64,000 bases of DNA from Rubrivivax sp. (GTDB taxonomy: Bacteria; Pseudomonadota; Gammaproteobacteria; Burkholderiales; Burkholderiaceae_C): positions 62,001 through 126,000 of the forward strand of contig JADCGP010000005.1 of assembly GCA_020248915.1 (NCBI GenBank), given 5' to 3'. A model generated the notes under the pieces. That model was not told where the DNA came from and searched no databases. It saw only the letters and a program-made list of their open reading frames with translations. How positions within the stretch are numbered: position 1 is the stretch's first letter; each line of letters opens with the position of its first letter. Positions 8,434 through 17,413 of the stretch are shown here, one piece after another. Made by a program: the position numbers and the translations under genes.

Positions 8434-9921
8434 TCAGGCCAGCAGCACCAGCGCGCCCAGCGTGCCGCGCGACTCCAGGCGTCGGTGCGCCTCGGCAGCG
8501 CCCTCGAGGGTGTGACGCTCGATCGGCGGCAGCGTGATCGTGCCGTCGGACAGCGCCGCCCAGAGGGCTTCGGCGCGCTCGGCCAGCGCGCCGGGCGGCG
8601 CGGTGAAGGCCATCACCACCGGCCGCGAGAACGTGGCCGCCTTGTGCACGAGCAGGTTCGGGTCCACGGCGCGCGGGGCGCCGGTGGCGTTGCCCAGGCT
8701 GACCCAGTGGCCGCAGGGGGCGAGGGCGGCGAAGTTCTCGTCGAAGGCGGCATCGCCCAGACCATCGACGATCAGGTCGGCGCCGCCGAAGCTGCGCTGG
8801 ACCTCCTCGGCGAATCGGTAGTCGCGCGTGACGATCGGGTGCGCGCAGCCGTGCTGGCGCGCCAGCCGGGCCTTCTCCTCGCTCGACACGGTGCCGATCA
8901 CGGTGGCGCCCAGCCGGCGCGCCCAGCTGCACACCAGCAGGCCGACGCCGCCGGCCGCGGCGTGCACCAGCACGCGCCGCGGCGGGCCGCGCCGCGGCAG
9001 CTCGAGACGGCCGAGGTCGTGCACGATCATCTGCGCCGTCAGGCCCTTCAGCAGCAGCGCCGCCGCGGCGTCGAACTCCACGGCCGGCGGCAGCCGGACC
9101 ACGTGCGCCGCAGCCAGCGTGCGCACCGAGCAGTAGCTGCCCGGCTCGGGGCACAGGTAGGCGACGCGGTCACCCGGCATCAGCCCGGTGACGCCTTCGC
9201 CGACGTCGAGCACCGTGCCCGCGGCCTCCATCCCCGGCGAGGCGTTCTCGGCCAGCATCCCGGGAATCCAGCCGCGTCGCAGGTAGACGTCGATGAAGTT
9301 CACGCCCACCGCGCGCTGGCGGATCCGCACCTGGCCCGCGCCGGGCGCCGGCGCCGTGTCGTCGATGGCCGCGAGCGCTTCGGGCCCGCCGTAGCGCGGC
9401 ACGACGATGCGGCGCGTGGCCACCGGCAGCGCGCGCGGCAGCGGCGCTGCGCTGGCCGCACCGGGGGCGCGCAGGTCGCCGCCAAGCGCCAGGTGCCGGC
9501 GCAGGTTCTCGAAGCCGGCCTCGTAGACGCCGCCGGCCACCATCTGCCGCAGCTCGCGCTCCATGCCGGGCGGCGTGGCGAAGGTGCTCTCCCAGTGCCA
9601 GAAGGTGCGGTTGCCGTCGGTCACCGGCTTCAGCGTCACGGTGGCCACGTAGCGCTCGAGCGGCACGGTCGCCTCGACGATGCAGTAGGTGCTGCGGTGC
9701 TCGCGGTCGTCCAGCGTCAGCAGCTGCTCGCGGATGCGGTGGCCGTCCTTCAGCGTGAAGCTGCGCACGCAGCCCACCTGGTCGCTGCGCTCGCCGGCCT
9801 CGATGCGGCTGGCGTCGACGACCGCGTGCCACTGGTCGTGGCTGTTGAAGTCGCGGATCACGGCCCAGACGCGCTCGAGCGGCGCGTCGATCACCGTGGA
9901 GCGGACGACCCGCTGGAGCAT
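8434..9921 (-). CDS. SRPBCC domain fused to NADPH:quinone oxidoreductase-like MDR protein
   Basis: A 495-residue protein with two unrelated parts. Residues 1-150 are a SRPBCC (polyketide cyclase/START-like) ligand-binding domain. Residues 165-495 are a zinc-lacking medium-chain dehydrogenase/reductase of the quinone oxidoreductase type, with GVNFIDVYLRRG near the start of the catalytic domain and the nucleotide site HAAAGGVGLLVCSWARRLGA. The SRPBCC half is clearly paralogous to the single-domain SRPBCC gene immediately upstream (3 bp gap): both share the VIRDFN/RIRDFN, SDxVGC and TVTLKPVTDG/TLKLTPVTDG stretches. It would bind and reduce a hydrophobic enone or quinone-like intermediate; the substrate is unknown. 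Last gene of the putative TetR-controlled operon. Confidence 0.88.
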   Translation of the reverse strand: MLQRVVRSTVIDAPLERVWAVIRDFNSHDQWHAVVDASRIEAGERSDQVGCVRSFTLKDGHRIREQLLTLDDREHRSTYCIVEATVPLERYVATVTLKPVTDGNRTFWHWESTFATPPGMERELRQMVAGGVYEAGFENLRRHLALGGDLRAPGAASAAPLPRALPVATRRIVVPRYGGPEALAAIDDTAPAPGAGQVRIRQRAVGVNFIDVYLRRGWIPGMLAENASPGMEAAGTVLDVGEGVTGLMPGDRVAYLCPEPGSYCSVRTLAAAHVVRLPPAVEFDAAAALLLKGLTAQMIVHDLGRLELPRRGPPRRVLVHAAAGGVGLLVCSWARRLGATVIGTVSSEEKARLARQHGCAHPIVTRDYRFAEEVQRSFGGADLIVDGLGDAAFDENFAALAPCGHWVSLGNATGAPRAVDPNLLVHKAATFSRPVVMAFTAPPGALAERAEALWAALSDGTITLPPIERHTLEGAAEAHRRLESRGTLGALVLLA

Positions 9922-9924
9922 GGC

Positions 9925-10365
9925 TCAGCGGCGTCCGAAGTGCCGCTTCAGGCCGTCGAAGCCGCCCTGGAACACGCCCTGCCCGATGGTGTCGGTGAGC
10001 TCGCGCTCGCGACCCTCGGCGCAGTCGAACTCGGCGCTCCACTCGGCGAAGGTGCGGCCGCCGTCGGTGACCGGCGTGAGCTTCAGCGTCGCCACGTAGT
10101 TGGCCACGCCCATCGGGCTCTCGAGGATCTCGTAGGTCTGGGTGTATTCGTAGTCCGACAGCGCCAGCAGCCGCTCGCGGATCATGCCGCCGTCGCGGGT
10201 GTGGAAGTGCCGGATGCAGCCGACGCGGTCGCTCGGCTCGTTGTTCTCGATGCGGCTGTCGGCGATGACGGGGTGCCACAGCGGCAGCGCGTTGAAGTCG
10301 CGGATCCGCGACCAGACCGCGTCGCAGGGGGCGTCGATGATCGAGGAGGTGTAGACGCGGATCAT
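9925..10365 (-). CDS. SRPBCC family protein
   Basis: A 146-residue stand-alone SRPBCC/START-like protein, starting MIRVYTSSIIDAPCDAVWS. The fold makes a deep hydrophobic cavity and is used by cyclases, aromatases and lipid-binding proteins. It resembles the N-terminal half of the next gene over its full length, which indicates tandem duplication followed by fusion of one copy to a reductase. It starts 10 bp after the flotillin stop and ends 3 bp before the fusion gene, so it is within the operon. The longer open frame upstream only adds an arginine-rich read-back into the flotillin 3' end and was not used. Confidence 0.85.
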   Translation of the reverse strand: MIRVYTSSIIDAPCDAVWSRIRDFNALPLWHPVIADSRIENNEPSDRVGCIRHFHTRDGGMIRERLLALSDYEYTQTYEILESPMGVANYVATLKLTPVTDGGRTFAEWSAEFDCAEGRERELTDTIGQGVFQGGFDGLKRHFGRR

Positions 10366-10375
10366 CGCCGCCCTC

Positions 10376-12067
10376 TCACTCCTTGGCCTGCGGCGCCGCC
10401 GGCGGCAGCGCCGCGGCGCCACCGGCAGCGCCGACGGCCAGGCGCTGGATGTCGCCGCCCTCCAGGCCGATCTCGCGCAGCAGCTGGTCGACGATCGGCG
10501 CCTGCGCGCGGAAGCGCAGCGCCGAGTTCACCACGCCGTCGGCGAAGCCGCCGCCGCCGCCGTCACCCCCGCCGCCCCCGCCGCCGGCCAGGCCCTCGAC
10601 GTGCAGGATCTTGATGCCCTCGATGCGCTCCATCGGCCGCACCGCCTCGCGGATGATGGCCTCGGCCTTGTTGACGAGCGCCAGCCGCAGCGCCGAGGCG
10701 CGCGCCTCGGGCGTGAGCACGTTCTGGGCCTCGTTCATTAGGCGCGTGGCCTCGGCCTCGGCCTCGGCGCGGATGCGCGCGGCCAGCGTGCGGATCTTCT
10801 CGGCGTCGGCGTCGGCCTCGGCCTGGGCGCGGATCGCGGCGCCGCGGTCCGCGCTGGCGAGCCTCTCGGCCTCGGCGGCCATCGTCAGGCGCAGCGCCTC
10901 GCGCTCGGCGGCCTGGCGCGCCCCGATCAGGTCGATCGCCTTCTTGCGCTCGGCGGCCTCGATCTCGCGCGCGGTGAACACCCGCTCCTCCGCGGCCACC
11001 GCCTGCGCGCGCGCCAGCTCGGCCTGCGCCTGCGAGTTGGACAGCGCCTCGCTCTCGCGCGCCACCGCGATGGCGCGCTGCTGCTCGGCAAGCTCGAGCT
11101 GCTTGCGGCGCTCGATCTCGGCGGCCTGGATCGCGCGCTCCTTGGCGATGCGCTCCTGCTCGAGGGTCTGGTCGCTGCGGATGCGCGCCGCCTCGACGGC
11201 CTGCTTGGCGCTGATCTGCGCGCCTTCGGCGTCCTGCTCGCGCTGCGCGCGCTCGGTGGCCAGCTCGGCGCGCTGGCGGGCGCGCGCGATCTCCACCTCG
11301 CGTTGCTGGGCCAGACGCGCCTGCTCGGACTCGCGGTCGATCTCGAGGCTCAGCTTCTCGGCCTCGAGGTTCTTGTTGCGGATCGCGATCAGCGTGTCCT
11401 GCTCGACGTCGTTGCGCTGCTTCTTGCGCCGCTCGATCTGCTCGGTCAGGCGGGTGAGGCCCTCGGCGTCGAAGGCGTTGCTCGGGTTGAAGAACTCCAT
11501 CGCCGTCTGGTCGAGCTGGGTCAGGCTCGCGCTCTCGAGCTCCAGGCCGTTCTTCGTCAGGTCCTCGGCCACGGCCTCGCGCACGCGCTTGACGTAGCTG
11601 CCGCGTTTCTCGTGCAGCTCCTCCATCGTCATCTCGGCGGCGGCGGTGCGCAGCGCGTCGATGAACTTGCCCTCCACGAGCTCCTTGAGCTGCTCGGGCT
11701 CCATCGTGCGCAGGCCGAGCGTCTGCGCGGCGGCGGCCACGCTCTCGGGCCGCGCGGCCACGCGGACGTAGAACTCCGCGATCACGTCCACGCGCATCCG
11801 GTCCTTCGTGATCAGCGCCTTGTCGCGCCCGCGCGCCACCTCGAGCCGCAGCGTGTTCATGTTCACCGGGATCACGTCGTGCACGATCGGCAGCACGAAG
11901 GCGCCGCCGTCGAGCACGACCTTCTGCCCGCCCAGACCGGTGCGCACGAACGCGCGTTCCTTGCTGCTGCGCAGGTACAGCCAGTGCAGCAGCCAGACGA
12001 CGATGGCGACGACGATCGCGACGACGATCAGGCCGAGGATGAAGCTGCCGAATTCAGCGCCTGTCAT
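10376..12067 (-). CDS. Flotillin / band 7 (SPFH) family membrane protein
   Basis: A 563-residue flotillin of the YqiK type. One transmembrane segment at about 8-28 (FILGLIVVAIVVAIVVWLLHW) is followed by an SPFH domain (about 35-220) and a long alanine/glutamate-rich coiled coil (about 225-470). The C-terminal region has a run of glycines near 500 and ends in a proline/alanine tail. Flotillins scaffold ordered membrane microdomains and oligomerise through the coiled coil. The gene lies 21 bp after the TIM-barrel gene within a transport and catabolic operon. Most bacterial flotillins pair with a NfeD protein; none is seen here, so a role linked to the importer or membrane-bound enzymes is possible but only inferred. 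Confidence 0.93.
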   Translation of the reverse strand: MTGAEFGSFILGLIVVAIVVAIVVWLLHWLYLRSSKERAFVRTGLGGQKVVLDGGAFVLPIVHDVIPVNMNTLRLEVARGRDKALITKDRMRVDVIAEFYVRVAARPESVAAAAQTLGLRTMEPEQLKELVEGKFIDALRTAAAEMTMEELHEKRGSYVKRVREAVAEDLTKNGLELESASLTQLDQTAMEFFNPSNAFDAEGLTRLTEQIERRKKQRNDVEQDTLIAIRNKNLEAEKLSLEIDRESEQARLAQQREVEIARARQRAELATERAQREQDAEGAQISAKQAVEAARIRSDQTLEQERIAKERAIQAAEIERRKQLELAEQQRAIAVARESEALSNSQAQAELARAQAVAAEERVFTAREIEAAERKKAIDLIGARQAAEREALRLTMAAEAERLASADRGAAIRAQAEADADAEKIRTLAARIRAEAEAEATRLMNEAQNVLTPEARASALRLALVNKAEAIIREAVRPMERIEGIKILHVEGLAGGGGGGGDGGGGGFADGVVNSALRFRAQAPIVDQLLREIGLEGGDIQRLAVGAAGGAAALPPAAPQAKE

Positions 12068-12088
12068 GGGGGGTCTCCGTCTGGCGTG

Positions 12089-12919
12089 CTATCGCTGGAT
12101 CTGCATGAAGCGGCGCGTCGTCTCGGTGAGCGTCCGCTCGGTCGGCAGCCGCTCCATCGAGCTGGCGCCGTAGAAGCCGTGGATTCCGGGGCAGTGCCGC
12201 AGGATGTACTGCGCGTCGTCGGGCTCGGCGATCGGGCCGCCGTGGCACAGCACGATCACGTCGGGCTTGGCGGCGCGCGCGGCGGCGGCCCACTCGTTGA
12301 TCGGCTCGACGCAGCCGGCCAGCGTCAGCGCCGTCTCCGCGCCGATGCTGCCGCCGGTGGTCAGCCCCAAGTGGCAGACGACGATGTCGGCGCCGGCACG
12401 CGCCATCGCGCGCGCCTCCTCGGCGCTGAACACGTAGGGCGTGGTCAGCAGGTCGAGGCGGTGCGCGCGCTCGATCAGCTCGACCTCGAGGCCGTAGCCC
12501 ATGCCGGTCTCCTCGAGATTGGCCCGGAACGTGCCGTCGATCAGGCCGACCGTGGGGAAGTTCTGCACCCCGCTGAAGCCCAGGTCGGCGAGCCGGCGCA
12601 GGAACTGCTCGGGGATCATGAACGGGTCGGTGCCGTTGACGCCGGCCAGCACCGGCGTCTGCCGCACGACGGGCAGCACCTCGTGCGCCATCTCGCAGAC
12701 GATCTCGTTGGCGTTGCCGTAGGCCAGCAGCCCGGCCAGCGAGCCGCGCCCGGCCATGCGGTAGCGGCCGGAGTTGTAGATGACGATCAGGTCGATGCCA
12801 CCGGCTTCCTCGCACTTGGCCGACAGGCCGGTGCCGGCGCCGCCGCCGACGATGGGCTGGCCGGCGGCGATCTTGGCCTGCAGGCGACCGAGGATGCGGG
12901 AGCGTTCGATGCGGGGCAT
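12089..12919 (-). CDS. TIM-barrel protein of the phosphoenolpyruvate hydrolase-like / Tm-1 C-terminal family
   Basis: A 276-residue TIM-barrel protein starting [20 protein letters not shown]. Conserved blocks include [51 protein letters not shown] and [16 protein letters not shown]. It belongs to the family annotated as PEP hydrolase-like or TIM-barrel signal transduction protein, the same family as the C-terminal half of plant Tm-1. It lies directly after the LivF-UPF0261 fusion (29 bp), whose second half matches the N-terminal half of Tm-1. The two products may therefore form a complex. The biochemical reaction is not established. Confidence 0.85.
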   Translation of the reverse strand: MPRIERSRILGRLQAKIAAGQPIVGGGAGTGLSAKCEEAGGIDLIVIYNSGRYRMAGRGSLAGLLAYGNANEIVCEMAHEVLPVVRQTPVLAGVNGTDPFMIPEQFLRRLADLGFSGVQNFPTVGLIDGTFRANLEETGMGYGLEVELIERAHRLDLLTTPYVFSAEEARAMARAGADIVVCHLGLTTGGSIGAETALTLAGCVEPINEWAAAARAAKPDVIVLCHGGPIAEPDDAQYILRHCPGIHGFYGASSMERLPTERTLTETTRRFMQIQR

Positions 12920-12948
12920 GGCGGGGAGCTCGGGTGTCGGGGGCGGTG

Positions 12949-15216
12949 TCAGGCGCGTCGTGCGCCGGCGGCCGACGGCGCGATCTCCAGCCACGCGGCC
13001 ACCAGGGCGTCGGCGAAGGCCTCGTCGTTGACGTGGTGCGGCAGGCGCACGAGGCGCCGGTCGGGTCCGGCGCGGAACTGCTGCGCGATGGTGTCGAAGA
13101 GCACGCGGTCGGCCTCGGGGTCGTGGAACGGGCCACCCGGCTTGTCGATGGCCGACACGCCGCCCTCGGGGATCAGGAAGCGCACCGGCCCGCGCATCGC
13201 GTTGAGCTTGCGCGCGATGAACTCGCCGATCGCGCGGCACTCGTCGGCCGTGGTGCGCATCAGCGTGACCGTGGGGTTGTGGCGGTACAGGCGGCGGCCG
13301 CGCAGGCGCTCGGGCACGCTGTCCCAGGGGCCGAAGTTGACCATGTCGAGCGCGCCGCAACTGCCCACGTAGGGCAGCGCGTGGCGCGCGAACACGTCCA
13401 GGCGCTCCGGGCCGGCCGATAGCACGCCGCCGCCGATCTCGTCGGCCACCTCGGTCGTGCTGACGTCGATCACGCCTTCGAGTAGGCCGCTGTCGGCGAG
13501 CTTCTCCATGCTCTGGCCGCCGACGCCGGTGGCGTGGAAGACCAGGCAGTCGTAGCGATCGGCGAGGCGCTTCGTGACCGCCTGCACGCAGGGCGTCGTG
13601 ACGCCGAACATCGTCAGGCCGAGCGCAGGCCGCGTGGCGCCGGCGCCCGACGGCGGGTGGGCGATCATGCCGGCCAGCGCGTGCGCGGCGTTGGCGAGCA
13701 CCTTCTCGCTGATGCGGTTGATGCCCTGCACGTCGGTGACGCTGTACATCATGCAGATGTCGCTCGGGCCGACATAGGGCCGCGTGTCGCCGCTGGCCAT
13801 CGTGCTGACCATCACCTTCGGCAGGCCGATCGGGAGTGCGCGCATCGCCGGCGTGGCGAGCGAGGTGCCCCCGGAGCCCCCGGCCGACACGATGCCGCCG
13901 AGGTCGCGTCGCGTGCGCACGAAGTGCTCGAAGGCGGTGGCCATCGCGGTGACGGCGCTGCCGCGGTCGCCGCTGAACACGGCGCCCTCGCCGCGCGGGT
14001 GGTGGCGCGCCACCTCGCGCGGGTGCACGCTGGCGGGGCTCGGCTTGCCGCTGGTGGACAGGTCGACGGTGACGACGCGCAGCCCCAGCTTCTCTAGGCA
14101 CTGGCGCAGGTAGAACAGCTCGCGCGCCTTGGTGTCGAAGGTGCCGGCGACGTAGGCGGCGCGGCCGCTGCTGGCGGCCACCGGGAAGGGCAGGACGCTG
14201 CCGCCCCCCGCACCGCTGCCGCCGGCGCCGGCGCCGGCCTGGCCCGCGGCCTGCTGGCTGGCACGCGAGGGTGTCTCGAACGAGGCGGCCTCGCGCGGGA
14301 TGTCGTTCACCGGGGCCGCCGCGTGCCCGGCGTTCCAGCGCGTGAAGCCGCGCACGACGCGCGGGCCCAGGTCGTCGAGCGTCGGCGCGCCGCCGCCGTG
14401 CTCGCGGCGCACCGTGAAGCGCTGCACTGGCGCCTCTGTCGCGGCCGCGGGCGCGGCGGGCTCCGGTTCCGGCTCCTCCTCGCCGCCGCTCTTCACTCCG
14501 AGCAGCCGCTCCTGCAGCGCCCGGTCGGCCGCCAGCTCCGCCGCGGGCATCAGCTCGGCGATGCGCCCGTTGACCATCACGCCGACGCGGTCGGCCACCT
14601 CGAGCGCGACGCCCAGGTTCTGCTCGATCAGCAGCACGGCAATCTCGCCCTCGGCCGCCAGCGCCTTCAGCGCCTGCGCGACCTGCTCGACGATCACCGG
14701 CGCCAGGCCCTCGGTGGGCTCGTCCATCACCAGCAGCCGCGGCTCGAGCAGCAGCGCGCGGCCGATCGCGAGCATCTGCTGCTCGCCGCCCGACAGCTGC
14801 GTGCCGCCGTTGCCCTTGCGTTCGGCCAGCCGCGGGAACAACGCGTACACGCGCTCGACGTCGCGGCCGCGCCGCGCCACCAGGCGCAGCGTCTCGTCCA
14901 CCGTCAGGCTCGGCCAGACGCGGCGGCCCTGCGGAACGTACGCGATGCCCCGGCGCGTGATCTCGTGCGGCGCGCGGCCGAGCACCTCCTCGCCCAGCAG
15001 GCGCACGCTCCCGGTGGCCGGCACCAGGCCGGTGATGGCGTTGCACAGCGTCGTCTTGCCCATGCCGTTGCGGCCGACGATGCCGAGCACGCCGCGCTCG
15101 ATCGCGAAGCTCACCGTCTGCAGCGCGTGGGCGCGGCCGTAGTAGACGTCGAGCGCGTCGACGACCAGCACCGGGCCCTTGGCCGGCGGATCCTTGGCGC
15201 GGTTCCAGAATGCCAT
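12949..15216 (-). CDS. LivF-type ABC ATPase fused to UPF0261 (Tm-1-like ATP-binding) domain
   Basis: A 755-residue fusion. Residues 15-245 are a branched-chain amino acid type ABC ATPase with Walker [10 protein letters not shown], signature [15 protein letters not shown], Walker [14 protein letters not shown] and H-loop region LLIEQN. A 100-residue acidic and glycine/alanine-rich linker follows. Residues about 345-755 are a complete UPF0261 domain ([67 protein letters not shown]). The start codon overlaps the stop of livG (TGATG). The fusion ties the ATPase of the importer to an ATP-binding enzyme of unknown reaction and suggests that import and first processing are coupled. No frame break is visible at the junction. 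Confidence 0.9.
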   Translation of the reverse strand: MAFWNRAKDPPAKGPVLVVDALDVYYGRAHALQTVSFAIERGVLGIVGRNGMGKTTLCNAITGLVPATGSVRLLGEEVLGRAPHEITRRGIAYVPQGRRVWPSLTVDETLRLVARRGRDVERVYALFPRLAERKGNGGTQLSGGEQQMLAIGRALLLEPRLLVMDEPTEGLAPVIVEQVAQALKALAAEGEIAVLLIEQNLGVALEVADRVGVMVNGRIAELMPAAELAADRALQERLLGVKSGGEEEPEPEPAAPAAATEAPVQRFTVRREHGGGAPTLDDLGPRVVRGFTRWNAGHAAAPVNDIPREAASFETPSRASQQAAGQAGAGAGGSGAGGGSVLPFPVAASSGRAAYVAGTFDTKARELFYLRQCLEKLGLRVVTVDLSTSGKPSPASVHPREVARHHPRGEGAVFSGDRGSAVTAMATAFEHFVRTRRDLGGIVSAGGSGGTSLATPAMRALPIGLPKVMVSTMASGDTRPYVGPSDICMMYSVTDVQGINRISEKVLANAAHALAGMIAHPPSGAGATRPALGLTMFGVTTPCVQAVTKRLADRYDCLVFHATGVGGQSMEKLADSGLLEGVIDVSTTEVADEIGGGVLSAGPERLDVFARHALPYVGSCGALDMVNFGPWDSVPERLRGRRLYRHNPTVTLMRTTADECRAIGEFIARKLNAMRGPVRFLIPEGGVSAIDKPGGPFHDPEADRVLFDTIAQQFRAGPDRRLVRLPHHVNDEAFADALVAAWLEIAPSAAGARRA

Positions 15217-16037
15217 CAGTGCCTCGAGCCCATGTAGATCGCCTGCACCTGGGCGTCGTTCTCGATCTGCTCCGGGGTGCCCGAGGTCAGCACGCGGCCG
15301 TTGTGCATCACCGTGACCTTCTCCACCACGCGCAGCGCGATATCCAGGTCGTGCTCGATCAGCACGAAGCTCATGTGCGAGGGCAGCGAGCGCAGCAGCG
15401 CGACCAGCTCGCGGCGCTCGGCCGGCGACAGCCCGGCGGCCGGTTCGTCGAACAGGATCAGGCGCGGCGCGCCGGCCAGCGCCATGCCGATCTCGAGCTG
15501 GCGCTGCTGGCCGTGCGCCAGGTTGGCCACCGCCTCGCCGGCCAGGTGGGCCAGGCGCGTGCGTTCCAGCAGCTCGTCGGTGGCCAGTTGCGAAGCGTGC
15601 CCGGGCCCGGGGCGGCGCATCGAGAACCGCCCCTTGTCCACGCCGCGCACGGCCAGGAACAGGTTGTCGCGCACGCTCAGCTCGCGGAACAGCAGCGAGC
15701 TCTGGTAGGTGCGGCGCAGGCCCTTGCGGATGCGTTCCTGCGGCGGCAGCTCCGTGATGTCCTCGCCGAAGAAGCGGATGCGGCCCGCGGTGGGCGGGAA
15801 GTCGCCGGTGATCGCGTTGAAGAGGGTCGTCTTGCCGGCGCCGTTGCTGCCCAGCACCGCGTACTTCTGCCCGGCGGCCACCGCCAGGCTCACGTCGTCC
15901 ACCGCGCGCAGCGCGCCGAACGCGCGCGTGACGTTCTCGAGCACCAGCGCGTCGCTGGACGCGAGCGCCGACGGCGCGCGCGGCGCTGTCGCCGCGCGCG
16001 CGTTGGCTGGTGTACGGAGATGGTTGAGTGAAGCCAC
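15216..16037 (-). CDS. livG: Branched-chain-type ABC transporter ATP-binding protein (LivG-like)
   Basis: A 273-residue ATPase of the HAAT importer family. Walker A is [20 protein letters not shown], the signature region is [15 protein letters not shown], Walker B is [13 protein letters not shown] and the H-loop is FVLIEHD. It has an N-terminal extension of about 30 residues before the ABC core. It works with the LivF half of the next gene and with the livHM permeases and LivK binding protein encoded just upstream. There are 122 bp between the livK stop and this start, containing a small hairpin. The substrate of the importer is unlikely to be simply leucine given the enzymes around it. Confidence 0.92.
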   Translation of the reverse strand: MASLNHLRTPANARAATAPRAPSALASSDALVLENVTRAFGALRAVDDVSLAVAAGQKYAVLGSNGAGKTTLFNAITGDFPPTAGRIRFFGEDITELPPQERIRKGLRRTYQSSLLFRELSVRDNLFLAVRGVDKGRFSMRRPGPGHASQLATDELLERTRLAHLAGEAVANLAHGQQRQLEIGMALAGAPRLILFDEPAAGLSPAERRELVALLRSLPSHMSFVLIEHDLDIALRVVEKVTVMHNGRVLTSGTPEQIENDAQVQAIYMGSRH

Positions 16038-16133
16038 GTCGTCGCGAATGCATCAAGCGGCCGCCGCGGATCCGGCTCCGCCGGTCCGCTGGCGGCGCCC
16101 CCGGGGCCCGTCAGGGGCTCCCAGGGGTCCGGG

Positions 16134-16153
16134 GGAGGCGCCGCAGGCGCTCC
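16134..16153 (-). terminator. Intercistronic hairpin after livK
   Basis: On the minus strand, 6 bp after the livK stop, GGAG-CGCC pairs with GGCG-CTCC across a 3-nt loop, with one unpaired base. There is no T tract. It could protect the livK message or partly reduce readthrough into livG, a common arrangement after binding-protein genes. Very GC-rich context makes chance pairing likely. Confidence 0.3.
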
Positions 16154-16159
16154 GGGGGG

Positions 16160-17413
16160 TTACGGGCAACTCGGCTCGTCCCGGGTGCCGATCTTGAACT
16201 GGTCCCGCGGGATGCCGAGCAACTGCTCGACGTTATCCACCTTGCGCAGCACGCGGGTCGTCAGCTCGCCCTTGCTGTCCTTGACGACCTCGGTCACGAA
16301 GGTGGTGCCGATGGCCTGCCGGTTGCTGTCCAGTCGCACCGTGCCGGTGGGCATCTTCAGCTCGAGCTTGGACAGCGAGTCGCGGTAGCGGGCATGGTTG
16401 TTGGCGAGGTCACCCCGGACGGCGTCGAGGCCGTCCAGCGCCGCCTTCATGTTCGTGTAGTAGACGAGCGCGAACAGGCTGGGGCTCGGGAAGCCGCCCT
16501 TGTCGACCGGGAAGTTCTTCTTGTAGTCGGAGACGAAGGCGCGCCAGTCCGCACCGTCGAAGCTGTCGGCCAGCGGGCCCGCGCTGATGGTGCCCACCAG
16601 CGAGTCGCGCCGCTTGCCACGGTAGTTGAGCACGTCCTGGCTGACGGTGATGCTACCGCCCATCATCGGCTTGTCGCCGCCGGCCGCCTCGTACTGGTTC
16701 AGGAAGTTCACCGCGTCGGCGCCACCCAGCACCACCAGCAGCGCATCGACGTCCTTCGGGATGCGGGCGATCGTCGACGCGTAGTCCTTGCCGCCCAGCG
16801 GCACCCACGCCTTCACCGGCACCTTGCCGCCGAGGCGGCAGAACTCGGCCATGAAGCCCTGCACCTGCGAGTACGGGAAGGCGTAATCCTCGGCGATAAC
16901 CATCACGCGCTTGTAGCCCTTGTCGATGGCGGCCTTGCCCAGGCCCACCATCCACTGCGCGCCCTCGGTGTTGAAGCGGAAGAAGTTCGGGCTCGGGTCG
17001 ACGAGCGTCGTGGCCTGCGCGCCGGAGCCGCCGTTGATGAACGTCACCTGCGGCTGCGTCTTGCTGTAGTTCTTGACGGCGATGCCCTCGCTGCCCGACA
17101 GCGGGCCGACGACGATGTCGACCTTGTCCTGCTCGACCAGCTTGCGCACCGCGTTGACCGCGACGTCGGGGTTGGCGTTGGAGCTGGCCTTGATGATCTC
17201 GATCCTGCGGCCCGCCACCGTGCCGCCGCGCTGCATCACCGCGAGCTCGGCGCCGCGCATGCCGTCGGCACCGCCTGCCGCGAACGGGCCCTCGAGTGTG
17301 GCCAGCAGGCCGATCTTGATCGGCGCGCCCTGGGCCCAGGCACCGCCGGCCACGGCCATCGCCGCCGCGGCGCTCAACAGGGAACGCACCACGAATCGCT
17401 TGGTCACTCTCAC
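16160..17413 (-). CDS. livK: Branched-chain-type ABC transporter substrate-binding protein (LivK-like)
   Basis: A 417-residue periplasmic binding protein. The N-terminus MRVTKRFVVRSLLSAAAAMA continues to a signal peptidase site after AWA, near residue 27. The mature part starts APIKIGLLATLEGPFAAGG, the hallmark of the peripheral binding protein type I fold. The GTG start at 17413 is preceded by AAGGAGACAAGC and overlaps the livM stop (GTGA), so translation is coupled. It delivers the substrate to LivHM. The C-terminus (DEPSCP) adds a Cys, which is unusual for the family. HAAT binding proteins accept amino acids, amides, urea and aromatic acids, so the ligand cannot be assigned. Confidence 0.92.
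   Translation of the reverse strand: MRVTKRFVVRSLLSAAAAMAVAGGAWAQGAPIKIGLLATLEGPFAAGGADGMRGAELAVMQRGGTVAGRRIEIIKASSNANPDVAVNAVRKLVEQDKVDIVVGPLSGSEGIAVKNYSKTQPQVTFINGGSGAQATTLVDPSPNFFRFNTEGAQWMVGLGKAAIDKGYKRVMVIAEDYAFPYSQVQGFMAEFCRLGGKVPVKAWVPLGGKDYASTIARIPKDVDALLVVLGGADAVNFLNQYEAAGGDKPMMGGSITVSQDVLNYRGKRRDSLVGTISAGPLADSFDGADWRAFVSDYKKNFPVDKGGFPSPSLFALVYYTNMKAALDGLDAVRGDLANNHARYRDSLSKLELKMPTGTVRLDSNRQAIGTTFVTEVVKDSKGELTTRVLRKVDNVEQLLGIPRDQFKIGTRDEPSCP

Noticed and set aside
12949..16056. One continuous 1035-residue frame covering LivF-UPF0261 and the livG region
   Set aside because: livG is coded in another frame over 15216-16037; LivF similarity begins at the ATG at 15216.
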